64,000 nucleotides of DNA from Sphingobium cupriresistens (GTDB lineage Bacteria; Pseudomonadota; Alphaproteobacteria; Sphingomonadales; Sphingomonadaceae), in assembly GCF_004152865.1 (NCBI RefSeq), contig NZ_SEOO01000013.1, positions 43,890-107,889 on the forward strand, read 5' to 3'. Below, piece after piece: positions 56,715 through 63,874 of the stretch (position 1 is the first letter of the stretch; every line of letters starts with the position of its first letter). Below the pieces are notes generated by a model, which did no database searches, was not told the origin of the DNA, and saw nothing but the letters and a program-made list of their open reading frames with translations. A program made the position numbers and the translations under genes.

Positions 56715-57823
56715 GCATCATTCCGCACCCCCTGACCGAATTTCCCTGGCGTATACTGGCTCTGCTGCTGGCGATCGCCGGCTTCGGAACGATCGTGCTC
56801 TACAGCGCGGCGAGCGGGAACATCTTTCCCTGGGCGGCGATGCAGGCGGTGCGCTTCTGCATCTTTTCGGCCATGGCGCTGACGCTCAGCCGCATTCCGC
56901 TGGAAATTTTCGCCCGCTTCGCCTTCCCCGCCTATGGCGCGGTTCTGGCGTCCCTGTTCCTGGTGGAACTGATCGGCGGCGTCGCGGGCGGCAGCCAGCG
57001 GTGGATCAATCTAGGCTTCATGCAACTCCAGCCGTCGGAATTCATGAAGCCGATCATCGTCCTGACGGTGGCGCGCTTCTATGCGATGCTGCCGGTGGGC
57101 GAAATCCGGCGCTGGAACGCGATCTGGCCCGCTTTGGTGCTGATCGGCCTGCCTTGGGCGTTGGTGCTCATACAGCCTGACCTTGGCACCGCCACGATGA
57201 TCGCGGCGGGCGGGGTGACCGTCATGTTCCTGGCCGGCCTGCCGCTGCGGCTGTTCATCGGCACCGGCCTCCTCGTGGCGTCGGCGATCCCGATCGCCTT
57301 TAGTTTCCTGCACGATTATCAGAAAAACCGTGTCCTCATATTCCTTGATCCCGAAAGCGATCCGCTGGGCGCGGGATATCATATCAGCCAATCGAAGATC
57401 GCGATCGGATCTGGCGGCTTCTGGGGCAAGGGATTCCTGCAAGGCACGCAGAGCCATCTCGACTACCTGCCCGAAGGCCATACCGACTTCGTCTTCGCAA
57501 CCATGGCGGAGGAATGGGGATTGCTGGGCGGCGCGTTGCTGATCCTGGCCTTCATGCTGCTGTTCCGCTGGGGCATCCGGGTCGCGATGCGCAGCCAGGA
57601 CAAGTTCGCGCGCTTGGCGGCGGCAGGGCTGACCACCACCATATTCTTTTATGTCGCGATCAATCTGATGATGGTGATGGGATTGGCCCCGGTGGTGGGC
57701 ATCCCCCTGCCCTTCATGTCCTATGGCGGTTCTTCGATGCTGACCGTGATGCTGTGCATAGGCGTCATCATGGCCATCGATCGCGCGAGCAAGCGTCGCA
57801 CGGGAACGGGAAACTGGGCGTAA
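56711..57823 (+). CDS. rodA: Rod shape-determining protein RodA (SEDS glycosyltransferase)
   Basis: Polymerises glycan strands with penicillin-binding protein 2. The 370 residues have about ten membrane helices, G-G-S-Q-R-W-I-N-L-G, Q-P-S-E-F-M-K, Q-P-D-L-G-T-A and the C-terminal L-P-F-M-S-Y-G-G-S-S-M, all SEDS motifs. It overlaps mrdA by 4 bases and ends the rod operon. Confidence 0.97.
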   Translation: MSIIPHPLTEFPWRILALLLAIAGFGTIVLYSAASGNIFPWAAMQAVRFCIFSAMALTLSRIPLEIFARFAFPAYGAVLASLFLVELIGGVAGGSQRWINLGFMQLQPSEFMKPIIVLTVARFYAMLPVGEIRRWNAIWPALVLIGLPWALVLIQPDLGTATMIAAGGVTVMFLAGLPLRLFIGTGLLVASAIPIAFSFLHDYQKNRVLIFLDPESDPLGAGYHISQSKIAIGSGGFWGKGFLQGTQSHLDYLPEGHTDFVFATMAEEWGLLGGALLILAFMLLFRWGIRVAMRSQDKFARLAAAGLTTTIFFYVAINLMMVMGLAPVVGIPLPFMSYGGSSMLTVMLCIGVIMAIDRASKRRTGTGNWA

Positions 57824-57929
57824 ATCGGCTCGGCCGAAAAATTTCCGGCATAGGGGCGATTTATGGTTTGCAAACAGCCGAGCGACTGCTAACAGCCCGC
57901 CCACACCGGAGCGCCTACCGCATCGGAAT

Positions 57930-58005
<76 letters not shown>

Positions 58006-58303
58006 CTTTCTCCCTATTTGTCAGATAGTTAAAGAGCTCGCAAAGTCCGGCGGATGCTGGCACCGGCGTGCTAGGTAGCTCTCTAGGTAGCAGCACGCGC
58101 ACCCACTATCGAGCATGGTCAAGCGCCACACTCTGGCAACTCAGGAGCCGCCCTCCGGTCAAGCGAGGGGGACTTCAGGGATCAAGCGAGTCGTGGCCAC
58201 ACCTGCCGACCATTGCGACGGCTAATTCCACTCTGCTTCACACCAGTATGCTACTTTTGAATGAGAGCCACGAGCTGCTGGTTTCGACGGGATGTAGGGG
58301 GCG
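58006..58303. other. Stretch after tRNA-Lys without a recognisable gene
   Basis: About 300 bases. It holds a short direct repeat (GTGCTAGGTAGC near 58067 and CTCTAGGTAGC near 58081) and open frames up to 79 codons that resemble nothing I know. It could be the decayed left end of an integrated element; no integrase frame and no second copy of the tRNA 3' end was seen. Confidence 0.5.
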
Positions 58304-58495
58304 CTAGGGCACTCGAGCTCCGATCCAGATAACCCGACCGACGATGTCGACGCCCTTACGCTGCATGCCGGGCCAGCTGGGATATGCCGGGTGGTCGGTG
58401 AGAACGGCCAGACGGTTCTTTATGGGGTCGATCGCTATCCGCCTCACGAAGATCTCAGAGGAGCCACGGATGGCATAAAGGCCTTCACGCAAGCC
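58304..58495 (-). pseudogene. Fragment of an S24/LexA-like phage repressor (C-terminal end)
   Basis: About 60 residues, E-G-L-Y-A-I-R-G-S-S-E-I-F-V-R-R and then L-A-V-L-T-D-H-P-A-Y-P-S-W and I-V-G-R-V-I-W-I-G, match the end of S24 peptidase-type repressors. The Lys that is normally in V-K-R-L is Arg here, and the N-terminal DNA-binding part is missing. The upstream sequence belongs to a P-type ATPase in another frame, so this is a fusion of remnants, not a working gene. Confidence 0.65.
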
Positions 58496-58499
58496 CTCC

Positions 58500-58881
58500 C
58501 GGTTGCGGACTCGCCCAGGCGCTTCTTGAGTTCCTCCACCGCGGACGATGCCCGGTATTCCTGAAAGAAGCTGAGCAGCGAGCTGCCAAGGACAATCGCC
58601 AGGATAATGGCCGCGTCCACCCATTGCTAAAGCACCAGCGAGATGACTGCGGCAAAGGCCAGGATGAGAACGAGTGGGCTTTCGAACTGGCGATGGAGCA
58701 GGCGCAGAGCGCTCAGACGCGGTGTATCCTCGACGCTGTTGGGGCCGACGAGGCCGAATTGCGTTGCTGCCTGAACGGACGATAGGCCGACCGGGCTGGT
58801 CTCAAGCGATGCCGTCAACGTGGACTGGTCTTGGCTCAAGTACGGAATGTCATCACTTGCCCCGCCCATTCCCGTTTCCAA
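58500..58881 (-). pseudogene. N-terminal fragment of a P-type cation ATPase with an in-frame stop
   Basis: The coding strand from 58881 reads M-E-T-G-M-G-G, then G-L-S-S-V-Q-A-A-T-Q-F-G-L-V-G-P-N-S and a first helix L-V-L-I-L-A-F-A-A-V-I-S-L, i.e. the cation-ATPase N-domain. A TAG at 58627-58629 breaks it, and the same frame goes on with Q-W-V-D-A-A-I-I-L-A-I-V-L-G-S-S and F-F-Q-E-Y-R-A-S-S-A-V-E-E-L. Homology ends near 58500 at the S24 fragment. A magnesium-type (MgtA-like) ATPase is the closest match by pattern. Confidence 0.75.
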
Positions 58882-58967
58882 TCGCCCCAGCTCTGATCCA
58901 GATCAGATTTTCAAACCCTCGTTACGCGCATCAAGCCGATGCTGCACTGCCAGAAGTCTGTCCGCTG

Positions 58968-59143
58968 TCAAAATAGCGAACAGGGCATCGTACCAACATA
59001 GGCAAGGTTCAGAGTCATCGTGACAATTTTGTCTGTCGTCGTGCCCAGAATGGTCGCGAGAATCTGATGGCCCAGAAGCCCAGCGTCACCAAAGGGACAT
59101 TGCACAAGGCATCATCGGTCGCATCGCTGTTGCTCAGGTTCAT
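58968..59143 (-). pseudogene. Frameshifted remnant of a COG4705-type membrane protein
   Basis: On the minus strand the frame from 59143 gives D-A-L-C-N-V-P-L-V-T-L-G-F-W-A-I and then becomes nonsense, while the next frame carries I-L-A-T-I-L-G-T-T-T-D-K and V-T-M-T-L-N-L-A-Y-V-G-T, which together look like the start of uncharacterised COG4705 membrane proteins. One frameshift (near 59065) and a stop at 58968 break it; the rest of the protein (four helices and more) is missing. Confidence 0.55.
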
Positions 59144-59209
59144 TGTCCATATCCCTGGATGGTTGCGGCGAGAACCAATAAGGTCGGACTCCACCCGCCC
59201 CCGGCTACA

Positions 59210-59614
59210 TCAGGAATGGGTGACCTCGATGATGCGCAGAGGACGTTCGTGACCGCCGCGGTCCGGCCAACAAATCGACTGCCCTGCCCGCAGGCCAATC
59301 AAGCCCGCCCCGACCAGCGACATGATCGAAATACGCCCTGCCTCGATATCGGCATCCTGCGGATAGACCAGCTGGAGTGTGCGCTCCACGCCGCTCGCGT
59401 CATTGACGAACCTTACTGTCGACATCATCGCGACAACGTCCGATGCGAGGCGGGCATCCGGCACCACCCAGGCGCGGCTGATCTCTGCGAGCAGAAGTTC
59501 GGCCACCTGGGGCATGCGTCCTTCCATATCCACGGCGAGATTGCTGATCCGTTCGGCGTCGCTTTCACGCATCTGGAGGGGCGGCCTGGCAGTAGCCTTG
59601 CGGTTGATAGTCAT
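59210..59614 (-). CDS. rnk: Rnk/GreA-GreB C-terminal domain protein (nucleoside diphosphate kinase regulator-like)
   Basis: A 134-residue protein whose C-terminal half shows V-R-F-V-N-D-A-S-G-V-E-R-T-L-Q-L-V-Y-P then A-G-R-I-S-I-M-S-L-V-G-A-G-L-I-G-L and Q-S-I-C-W-P-D-R, the fold shared by Rnk and GreA/GreB C-domains. It lacks the coiled-coil N-terminal of a true Gre factor; the N-terminal 50 residues are helical. Rnk-type proteins bind RNA polymerase. Last in a minus-strand series after mreB-like; the 249-base gap to it shows nothing I can name. Confidence 0.8.
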   Translation of the reverse strand: MTINRKATARPPLQMRESDAERISNLAVDMEGRMPQVAELLLAEISRAWVVPDARLASDVVAMMSTVRFVNDASGVERTLQLVYPQDADIEAGRISIMSLVGAGLIGLRAGQSICWPDRGGHERPLRIIEVTHS

Positions 59615-59863
59615 GGCAATCTCCGTCAGCGCCGACCATGCGGCGCAGCGCGCTGGATCAGCGCTGTGTTGTGCTAGGGGATGGAAGGTGATGCCCCGGA
59701 CTGCGCCGGACGTATTTGTCGCTGCCCGGGGCTATTGGCCGACGAGGAGCGAACTCCCATGGCAGCGCTGACGCTGCAGAATGGCGACACAGATCATTTC
59801 AGGACGATGGCGGATAACGATCAGCAAGTCAAAAGCCGTTGCCGCAGGCAAACGCGCGGATGC

Positions 59864-60868
59864 TCAATGCGCGAGCGCCGTTTGCAGACCGAGCGCCACG
59901 CAGTGGGCATGGTTGTCTGCCACCGTCACGGTCAGGCCAGTGGCATCGGCGACGGCCCGACTGACAAGGCCGATGACTGCACTTCCGCCCGTCAGGACAA
60001 TGCCGCCATCGTGAATATCGCGGCTCAGTTCAGGCGGTATCTGACCGAGCAGGTTGACCACCATTGCGGCAATTCCCGCAACGTGTTTCTCCACCACCGG
60101 ATGCAGGTCGCCAACGGGAACACCGATCGCTGCGGGACGCCCGGTGACCAGATTGCGCCCCTTGATCCGGATCTCGACACCGGCGTCCACGCCCTCATGC
60201 AGCATTCTCACGAGGTCGCGCTTGGCCTGCTCGGCCGTGCTGGCACCGATCAGGAACTTGTGCCGAAAATGAAGATAGTCTGAAATCGCGACGTCCAGAG
60301 CATCGCCCCCGCCGCGAAGCGATGCGGCCGCGCATATCCCGCCAAGCGAGAGTATGGCTGCTTCCGTGGTGCCTGCCCCACATTCAACGATCATGGTGCC
60401 TTGCGGCAGATCGATAGGAAGGCCAGCGCCCAGCGCAGCCGCAAGGGGTTCGGCGAGCAATTGGACAGATCCGAGGCCAGCGTCATTTGCCGCTGTGAAA
60501 AGAGCACTGCGTTCGGCATTGGTTGCGTCGGCGGGCACGCCGATGATTGCGCGGAAAGAGCGCAGCCTCCTCTGGCCCACACTAGACCGCACGGCATAGG
60601 CCAGATAATCGCGAGCAGCAGCGATGTCGCTCAGAACCCCGCGGGTGAGGGGACGGACCACCCTCATGGATCCCGAAGTTCGATCCAGCATAGCGCTGAC
60701 AGTGGAGCCTGCGGCAACCAGTTCTCCGCGGTCCGCCTGCCCCGTGAAGCAGCACAGCGACGGCTCGTCGAACAAGACGCCGCCGCTCGACGATACGACG
60801 CGGGTGTTTGCTGTGCCGAAATCGATCGCGAAATCAGGCTTGCCCATGGCTTGAAACAGTCTCTTCAT
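59864..60868 (-). CDS. Divergent MreB-like actin-fold protein with altered catalytic residues
   Basis: A 334-residue MreB/Mbl family protein that starts M-K-R-L-F-Q-A-M-G-K-P-D and has F-A-I-D-F-G-T-A-N-T (phosphate 1), V-P-A-D-A-T-N-A-E-R, L-A-E-P-L-A-A-A-L-G-A-G and E-C-G-A-G-T-T-E-A-A (phosphate 2), I-K-G-R-N-L-V-T-G, and a final L-T-G-G-S-A-V-I-G. Against the real MreB in this window, I-E-E-P has become L-A-E-P (catalytic Glu to Ala) and V-D-I-G-G-G-T-T-E has become V-E-C-G-A-G-T-T-E (Asp to Glu, Gly to Ala). ATP may bind but hydrolysis should be weak. The hydrophobic-basic N-terminus could bind membrane. Start 60868 is given; 60847 (MGKPDFAIDFG) is the alternative. Role unknown. Confidence 0.85.
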   Translation of the reverse strand: MKRLFQAMGKPDFAIDFGTANTRVVSSSGGVLFDEPSLCCFTGQADRGELVAAGSTVSAMLDRTSGSMRVVRPLTRGVLSDIAAARDYLAYAVRSSVGQRRLRSFRAIIGVPADATNAERSALFTAANDAGLGSVQLLAEPLAAALGAGLPIDLPQGTMIVECGAGTTEAAILSLGGICAAASLRGGGDALDVAISDYLHFRHKFLIGASTAEQAKRDLVRMLHEGVDAGVEIRIKGRNLVTGRPAAIGVPVGDLHPVVEKHVAGIAAMVVNLLGQIPPELSRDIHDGGIVLTGGSAVIGLVSRAVADATGLTVTVADNHAHCVALGLQTALAH

Positions 60869-61020
60869 CTTGCTCGTGTAGCAGTAGCGGCCTGGGATGT
60901 CTCCCGAAGGCGGTTGGGCGGCATCTGCATGGCCTGCAGGCCCATTCCGCCGCACCGAAAATACTGCGTCGATCCGCCCAACGGTGCGACACGCCTCGGC
61001 GCAAAATTCCGCGACGACCG

Positions 61021-61425
61021 CTACTGGATCGGCGGCGTGTAGTCGCGGCGCTGGAGCGTTGTCATATATGCGGCAAGGTCATCGATTTGCTCGGGATCGA
61101 TGGCAAAGTTCATCATCGCTGGGAAATTATGGGAATCGCGCAGCCAGGGTTTGAGTGTTGCGGCCGTGAGGCCCGGTGCGTTGACGACCACCTCGAACGG
61201 CGGCGCCTCGGGGTTCGGGGAACCGCGTCCTGTGGTCACGGCATGGCAGCCAGAGCAGTTCGCATTTGCAAATGCGAGTCCCCGTGACGCTGGGCCCGAT
61301 CCCGCCTCATCGGCATTCATCTTCTCAGTCGTGGGACTGGCTGCAACTCCCCGCGACATCCGTCCGGGACTGCAAGCACTCAGTGTGAGCACGACAAGGG
61401 CGAAAATAGGCAATTTGCGCATCAT
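61021..61425 (-). CDS. Small class I cytochrome c, lipoprotein-type
   Basis: A 134-residue exported protein with a lipobox (T-L-S-A-C near residue 18) and one haem site C-S-G-C-H near residue 57; a possible sixth ligand is Met in N-F-P-A-M-M-N-F. Its maturation would need the ccm system at 7-12 kb. It is upstream of mreB-like on the same strand, gap 152 bases. Electron partner unknown. Confidence 0.88.
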   Translation of the reverse strand: MMRKLPIFALVVLTLSACSPGRMSRGVAASPTTEKMNADEAGSGPASRGLAFANANCSGCHAVTTGRGSPNPEAPPFEVVVNAPGLTAATLKPWLRDSHNFPAMMNFAIDPEQIDDLAAYMTTLQRRDYTPPIQ

Positions 61426-61556
61426 CGATGCCTATCGTGCCGGAGCGGGCACCCGTCAATGTTACCAATACCTGCTGTCACGGGGCGCCCTTCCCCGAAT
61501 TCCCGGATCGGAAAAACGTCCAATAGCAGTGCGGCATGGCGGAGAGGTGGGCGGCG

Positions 61557-61856
61557 TCAGTATTTGAGCTGACGCTCATAGAGGTCGCGATAGTGCTGAA
61601 TTCGGGTCACGCGCAGGCCCTGCATGCCGGAGCGGTCAACAGCCCGCTCCCAGGATGCCAGTTCCTCAAGGGTGATGCTATATCGCTCGCAAGCCTCGTC
61701 GAAAGTCAACAGGCCGCCCTGCACCGCCGCAACCACTTCCGCCTTGCGCCGGACAACCCAGCGCCGGGTTTCCGGCGGGGGAAGCGATTCCAGCGTCAAC
61801 GGTTCGCCCAAGGGCCCGATTACACTAGCAGGTCGAATCTTCTGGTTCTCGAGCAT
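61557..61856 (-). CDS. DUF1153 family protein, SciP-like regulator
   Basis: A 99-residue protein: V-I-G-P-L-G-E-P-L-T-L-E, R-R-W-V-V-R-R-K-A-E-V-V-A-A-V and G-L-L-T-F-D-E-A-C-E-R-Y, then L-R-V-T-R-I-Q-H-Y-R. This matches SciP of Caulobacter, a helix-turn-helix protein that blocks CtrA-driven transcription in G1. SciP is usually core in alphaproteobacteria; a copy in this accessory region suggests a second, diverged version, which needs the rest of the genome to confirm. First in the sciP-like, cytochrome c, mreB-like, rnk-like series. MLENQKIRP at 61856 is the natural start. Confidence 0.85.
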   Translation of the reverse strand: MLENQKIRPASVIGPLGEPLTLESLPPPETRRWVVRRKAEVVAAVQGGLLTFDEACERYSITLEELASWERAVDRSGMQGLRVTRIQHYRDLYERQLKY

Positions 61857-62061
61857 ATCCCGCACAAAATAAGGGGCGGCCCTTAAGAACGCGTTGCCCT
61901 TACCGTGACACCGTTGCACCGATCGCGATACGCCAAGTCTGGCGGTTTGATCGTCTCATTCCAACACGCGCCGACGTCTGCGATTGCCGCGGGATCGCCT
62001 TGGTCTAAGCTGGCATCGGCGACTCCAGAATACCTGGGGCAACAAAAAACGGGAGGGAAGC

Positions 62062-62373
62062 ATGGAAGAGGCACTGAACAGGCAACCGGGCAGCGTTGAA
62101 CCTTTTCCCGAGGCCCCCAAAAATACCCTGGTATCCGATGAGTTGAACAGAATCCTGTCGCTACTGCGCGACGCATGTCCAGCGGATGCCCATATCAGCT
62201 TTGACTTCGATGGCAGGCTGCACGCGCACATCGACCTGAGGAGCCAGGAAGACGTGACCGCAATCGAGACCTTGCTGCCGATGCTGGGGCACGGACTGTT
62301 CCATGACATCACGCGCGGCGTAACGCCGCACCATCCCTTCTTTCACCGCGTCAGTGTGCTGGTTGACAGATAA
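62062..62373 (+). CDS. Protein of unknown function
   Basis: A 103-residue protein with GGGAGG well placed before the ATG at 62062. The N-terminal 30 residues are polar and proline-rich; the body is D-E-L-N-R-I-L-S-L-L-R-D-A-C then H-I-S-F-D-F-D-G-R-L-H-A-H-I-D-L and L-P-M-L-G-H-G-L-F-H-D-I. No signal or membrane helix. I do not recognise the family. It is divergent from the sciP-like gene, and the gap between them (61857-62061, 205 bases) may hold both promoters. Confidence 0.65.
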   Translation: MEEALNRQPGSVEPFPEAPKNTLVSDELNRILSLLRDACPADAHISFDFDGRLHAHIDLRSQEDVTAIETLLPMLGHGLFHDITRGVTPHHPFFHRVSVLVDR

Positions 62374-62498
62374 TCCCGTTCGCCACGCTCCGCGTAACCA
62401 GATATCACTTCGTCTTGTGACGGATGCTGAAGAATGGCAGCTTGCAGGCGCGGCTGACGATTACTTCAGGGTGTGATGCCGGGCAGTGGGAGAGACAA

Positions 62499-62906
62499 AT
62501 GAGTTACAAGATCATCGAGATTGAAGGCATTGGCGCCAAGTATGCCGAGCGTTTGCAGGCTGCGGCGATCTATTCGACCAACGACCTGCTCAAAGCCTGC
62601 GGCAGCCGGAAAGGCCGTGATGAGACCGCCGAGAAGACCGGCATTTCCGCGAGCCAGCTCCTCAAATGGACCAACATGGCGGATCTGATGCGGGTTTCCG
62701 GGATCGGCGAGGAATATTCCGAATTGCTGGAGGCCGCCGGCGTCGACACGGTCAAGGAACTGGCCACGCGCAATGCGGAAAATCTTGCCGCAAAGATGAA
62801 GGAAGTGAACGAGGCGAAGAGCCTGACCCGGGCGCTGCCGGGGGTCACGCAAGTGCAGAAGTGGGTCGACCAGGCAAAAACCCTGGATGCTGCAATCAGC
62901 TACTGA
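62499..62906 (+). CDS. DUF4332 helix-hairpin-helix protein
   Basis: A 135-residue protein that begins M-S-Y-K-I-I-E-I-E-G-I-G-A-K-Y-A-E-R-L, and has a second copy of the motif, V-S-G-I-G-E-E-Y-S-E-L-L-E-A-A-G-V. These paired helix-hairpin-helix units fit DUF4332, which may bind DNA. GGGAGA precedes the ATG. A hairpin follows the stop. Confidence 0.85.
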   Translation: MSYKIIEIEGIGAKYAERLQAAAIYSTNDLLKACGSRKGRDETAEKTGISASQLLKWTNMADLMRVSGIGEEYSELLEAAGVDTVKELATRNAENLAAKMKEVNEAKSLTRALPGVTQVQKWVDQAKTLDAAISY

Positions 62907-62935
62907 TCCCGCAGCGTCGCCAGGAAATGCCTGAA

Positions 62936-62970
62936 ATCCGGACGGTCTGCAAGACACAGACCATCCGGAT
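62936..62970. terminator. Hairpin between the DUF4332 gene and the GlsB/YeaQ-like gene
   Basis: ATCCGGACGGTCTG (62936-62949) and CAGACCATCCGGAT (62957-62970) form a 14-base stem with one C-A mismatch and a CAAGACA loop. The genes converge here. No T tract follows on the plus strand, so it may be a hairpin repeat rather than a strict intrinsic terminator. Confidence 0.5.
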
Positions 62971-62993
62971 CGGGGGGGCTCTTTCAGCCGCGA

Positions 62994-63260
62994 TCAGCGC
63001 ACGCTGCCGCGCTTGAAGAAGTTGACGATGCCCAGCAGGACGACCGCGCCGACGAAGGCGATGATCAGCCCGGTCAACGAGAATTGCTGCACACTGCCGC
63101 GAATGCCGAACAAGGGTCCGGACAGGGCGTTGCCGATAAGCGATCCGACGCAGCCGACTACGATATTCCACATGATGCCCATGGACGCGTCCCGGTTCAT
63201 GACGAGGCTCGCCAACCAGCCCGCGATCCCGCCCACGATCAGTGCGATAATCCAACCCAT
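62994..63260 (-). CDS. GlsB/YeaQ/YmgE family stress-response membrane protein
   Basis: An 88-residue protein with three helices, starting M-G-W-I-I-A-L-I-V-G-G-I-A-G-W-L-A-S and containing G-C-V-G-S-L-I-G-N and A-V-V-L-L-G-I-V-N, the transglycosylase-associated family pattern. Often stress-induced; function unknown. It lies 85 bases after the aquaporin fragment. Confidence 0.9.
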   Translation of the reverse strand: MGWIIALIVGGIAGWLASLVMNRDASMGIMWNIVVGCVGSLIGNALSGPLFGIRGSVQQFSLTGLIIAFVGAVVLLGIVNFFKRGSVR

Positions 63261-63345
63261 CGTCTTCCTCCTCTTGTGGTCTCAATTCTGGCAAGTCCGC
63301 AGTAGCAGCCGATTGCGACAGCTCAGCGCCAAGCGTCCCTGCCGC

Positions 63346-63874
63346 TCAATCCTGCTCTTCTCCCGTCGATAACAGCACGCGCCAGATCAGCGCGCCGACT
63401 GCCGCGCCGACCAATGGCGCAAGCCAGAACAACCAGAGCTGGCCCATCGCACCGGTCTCGGCGAAAATGGCGACGCCGGTCGAGCGCGCGGGGTTCACCG
63501 AAGTGTTGGTCACCGGAATCGAGATCAGGTGAATCAGCGTCAGGGCGAGGCCGATCGCGATGGGCGCAAATCCGGCCGGTGCGGCTTTCGATGTCGAGCC
63601 GAGGATCACAATCAGAAAGCCCGCCGTCAGAAGCACTTCGATGAGCAGCGCTGACTGCATCGAATAGCCGCCGGGTGAAAGTGTCCCGAAACCGTTCGAT
63701 GCGAACCCGCCAGCCTGGAAGCCGGCCTTGCCCGAGGCCACGGCATAAAGAGCCGTACCCGCAGCAATGGCGCCGACGACCTGCGCGATCCAGTAAGGCA
63801 GCAGTTCCTTCCAGCTGAACCGGTTGGCCAGGGCCAGTCCCAGCGAGACAGCCGGATTGAAGTGCCCGCCCGAG
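63346..63874 (-). pseudogene. aqpZ: Aquaporin (MIP family) gene cut by an insertion sequence
   Basis: From codon [10 protein letters not shown] (first NPA) at 63873 to the stop at 63346 there are 175 residues of aquaporin: [14 protein letters not shown], then the second NPA in [11 protein letters not shown] and [11 protein letters not shown]. The Arg after the second NPA and the nearby His agree with a water channel. The N-terminal two helices (about 60 residues) are missing because the frame meets the IS end at 63875. The other part may lie beyond the right edge. Confidence 0.85.

Noticed and set aside
59615..59863. A small gene between mreB-like and rnk-like
   Set aside because: Only very short frames (such as 27 codons at 59760 on the minus strand) exist; no ribosome site or similarity supports one.
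59681..60283. 200-codon plus-strand frame and other plus frames at 60401-61287
   Set aside because: These overlap the MreB-like and cytochrome genes in antisense and show no protein motifs.
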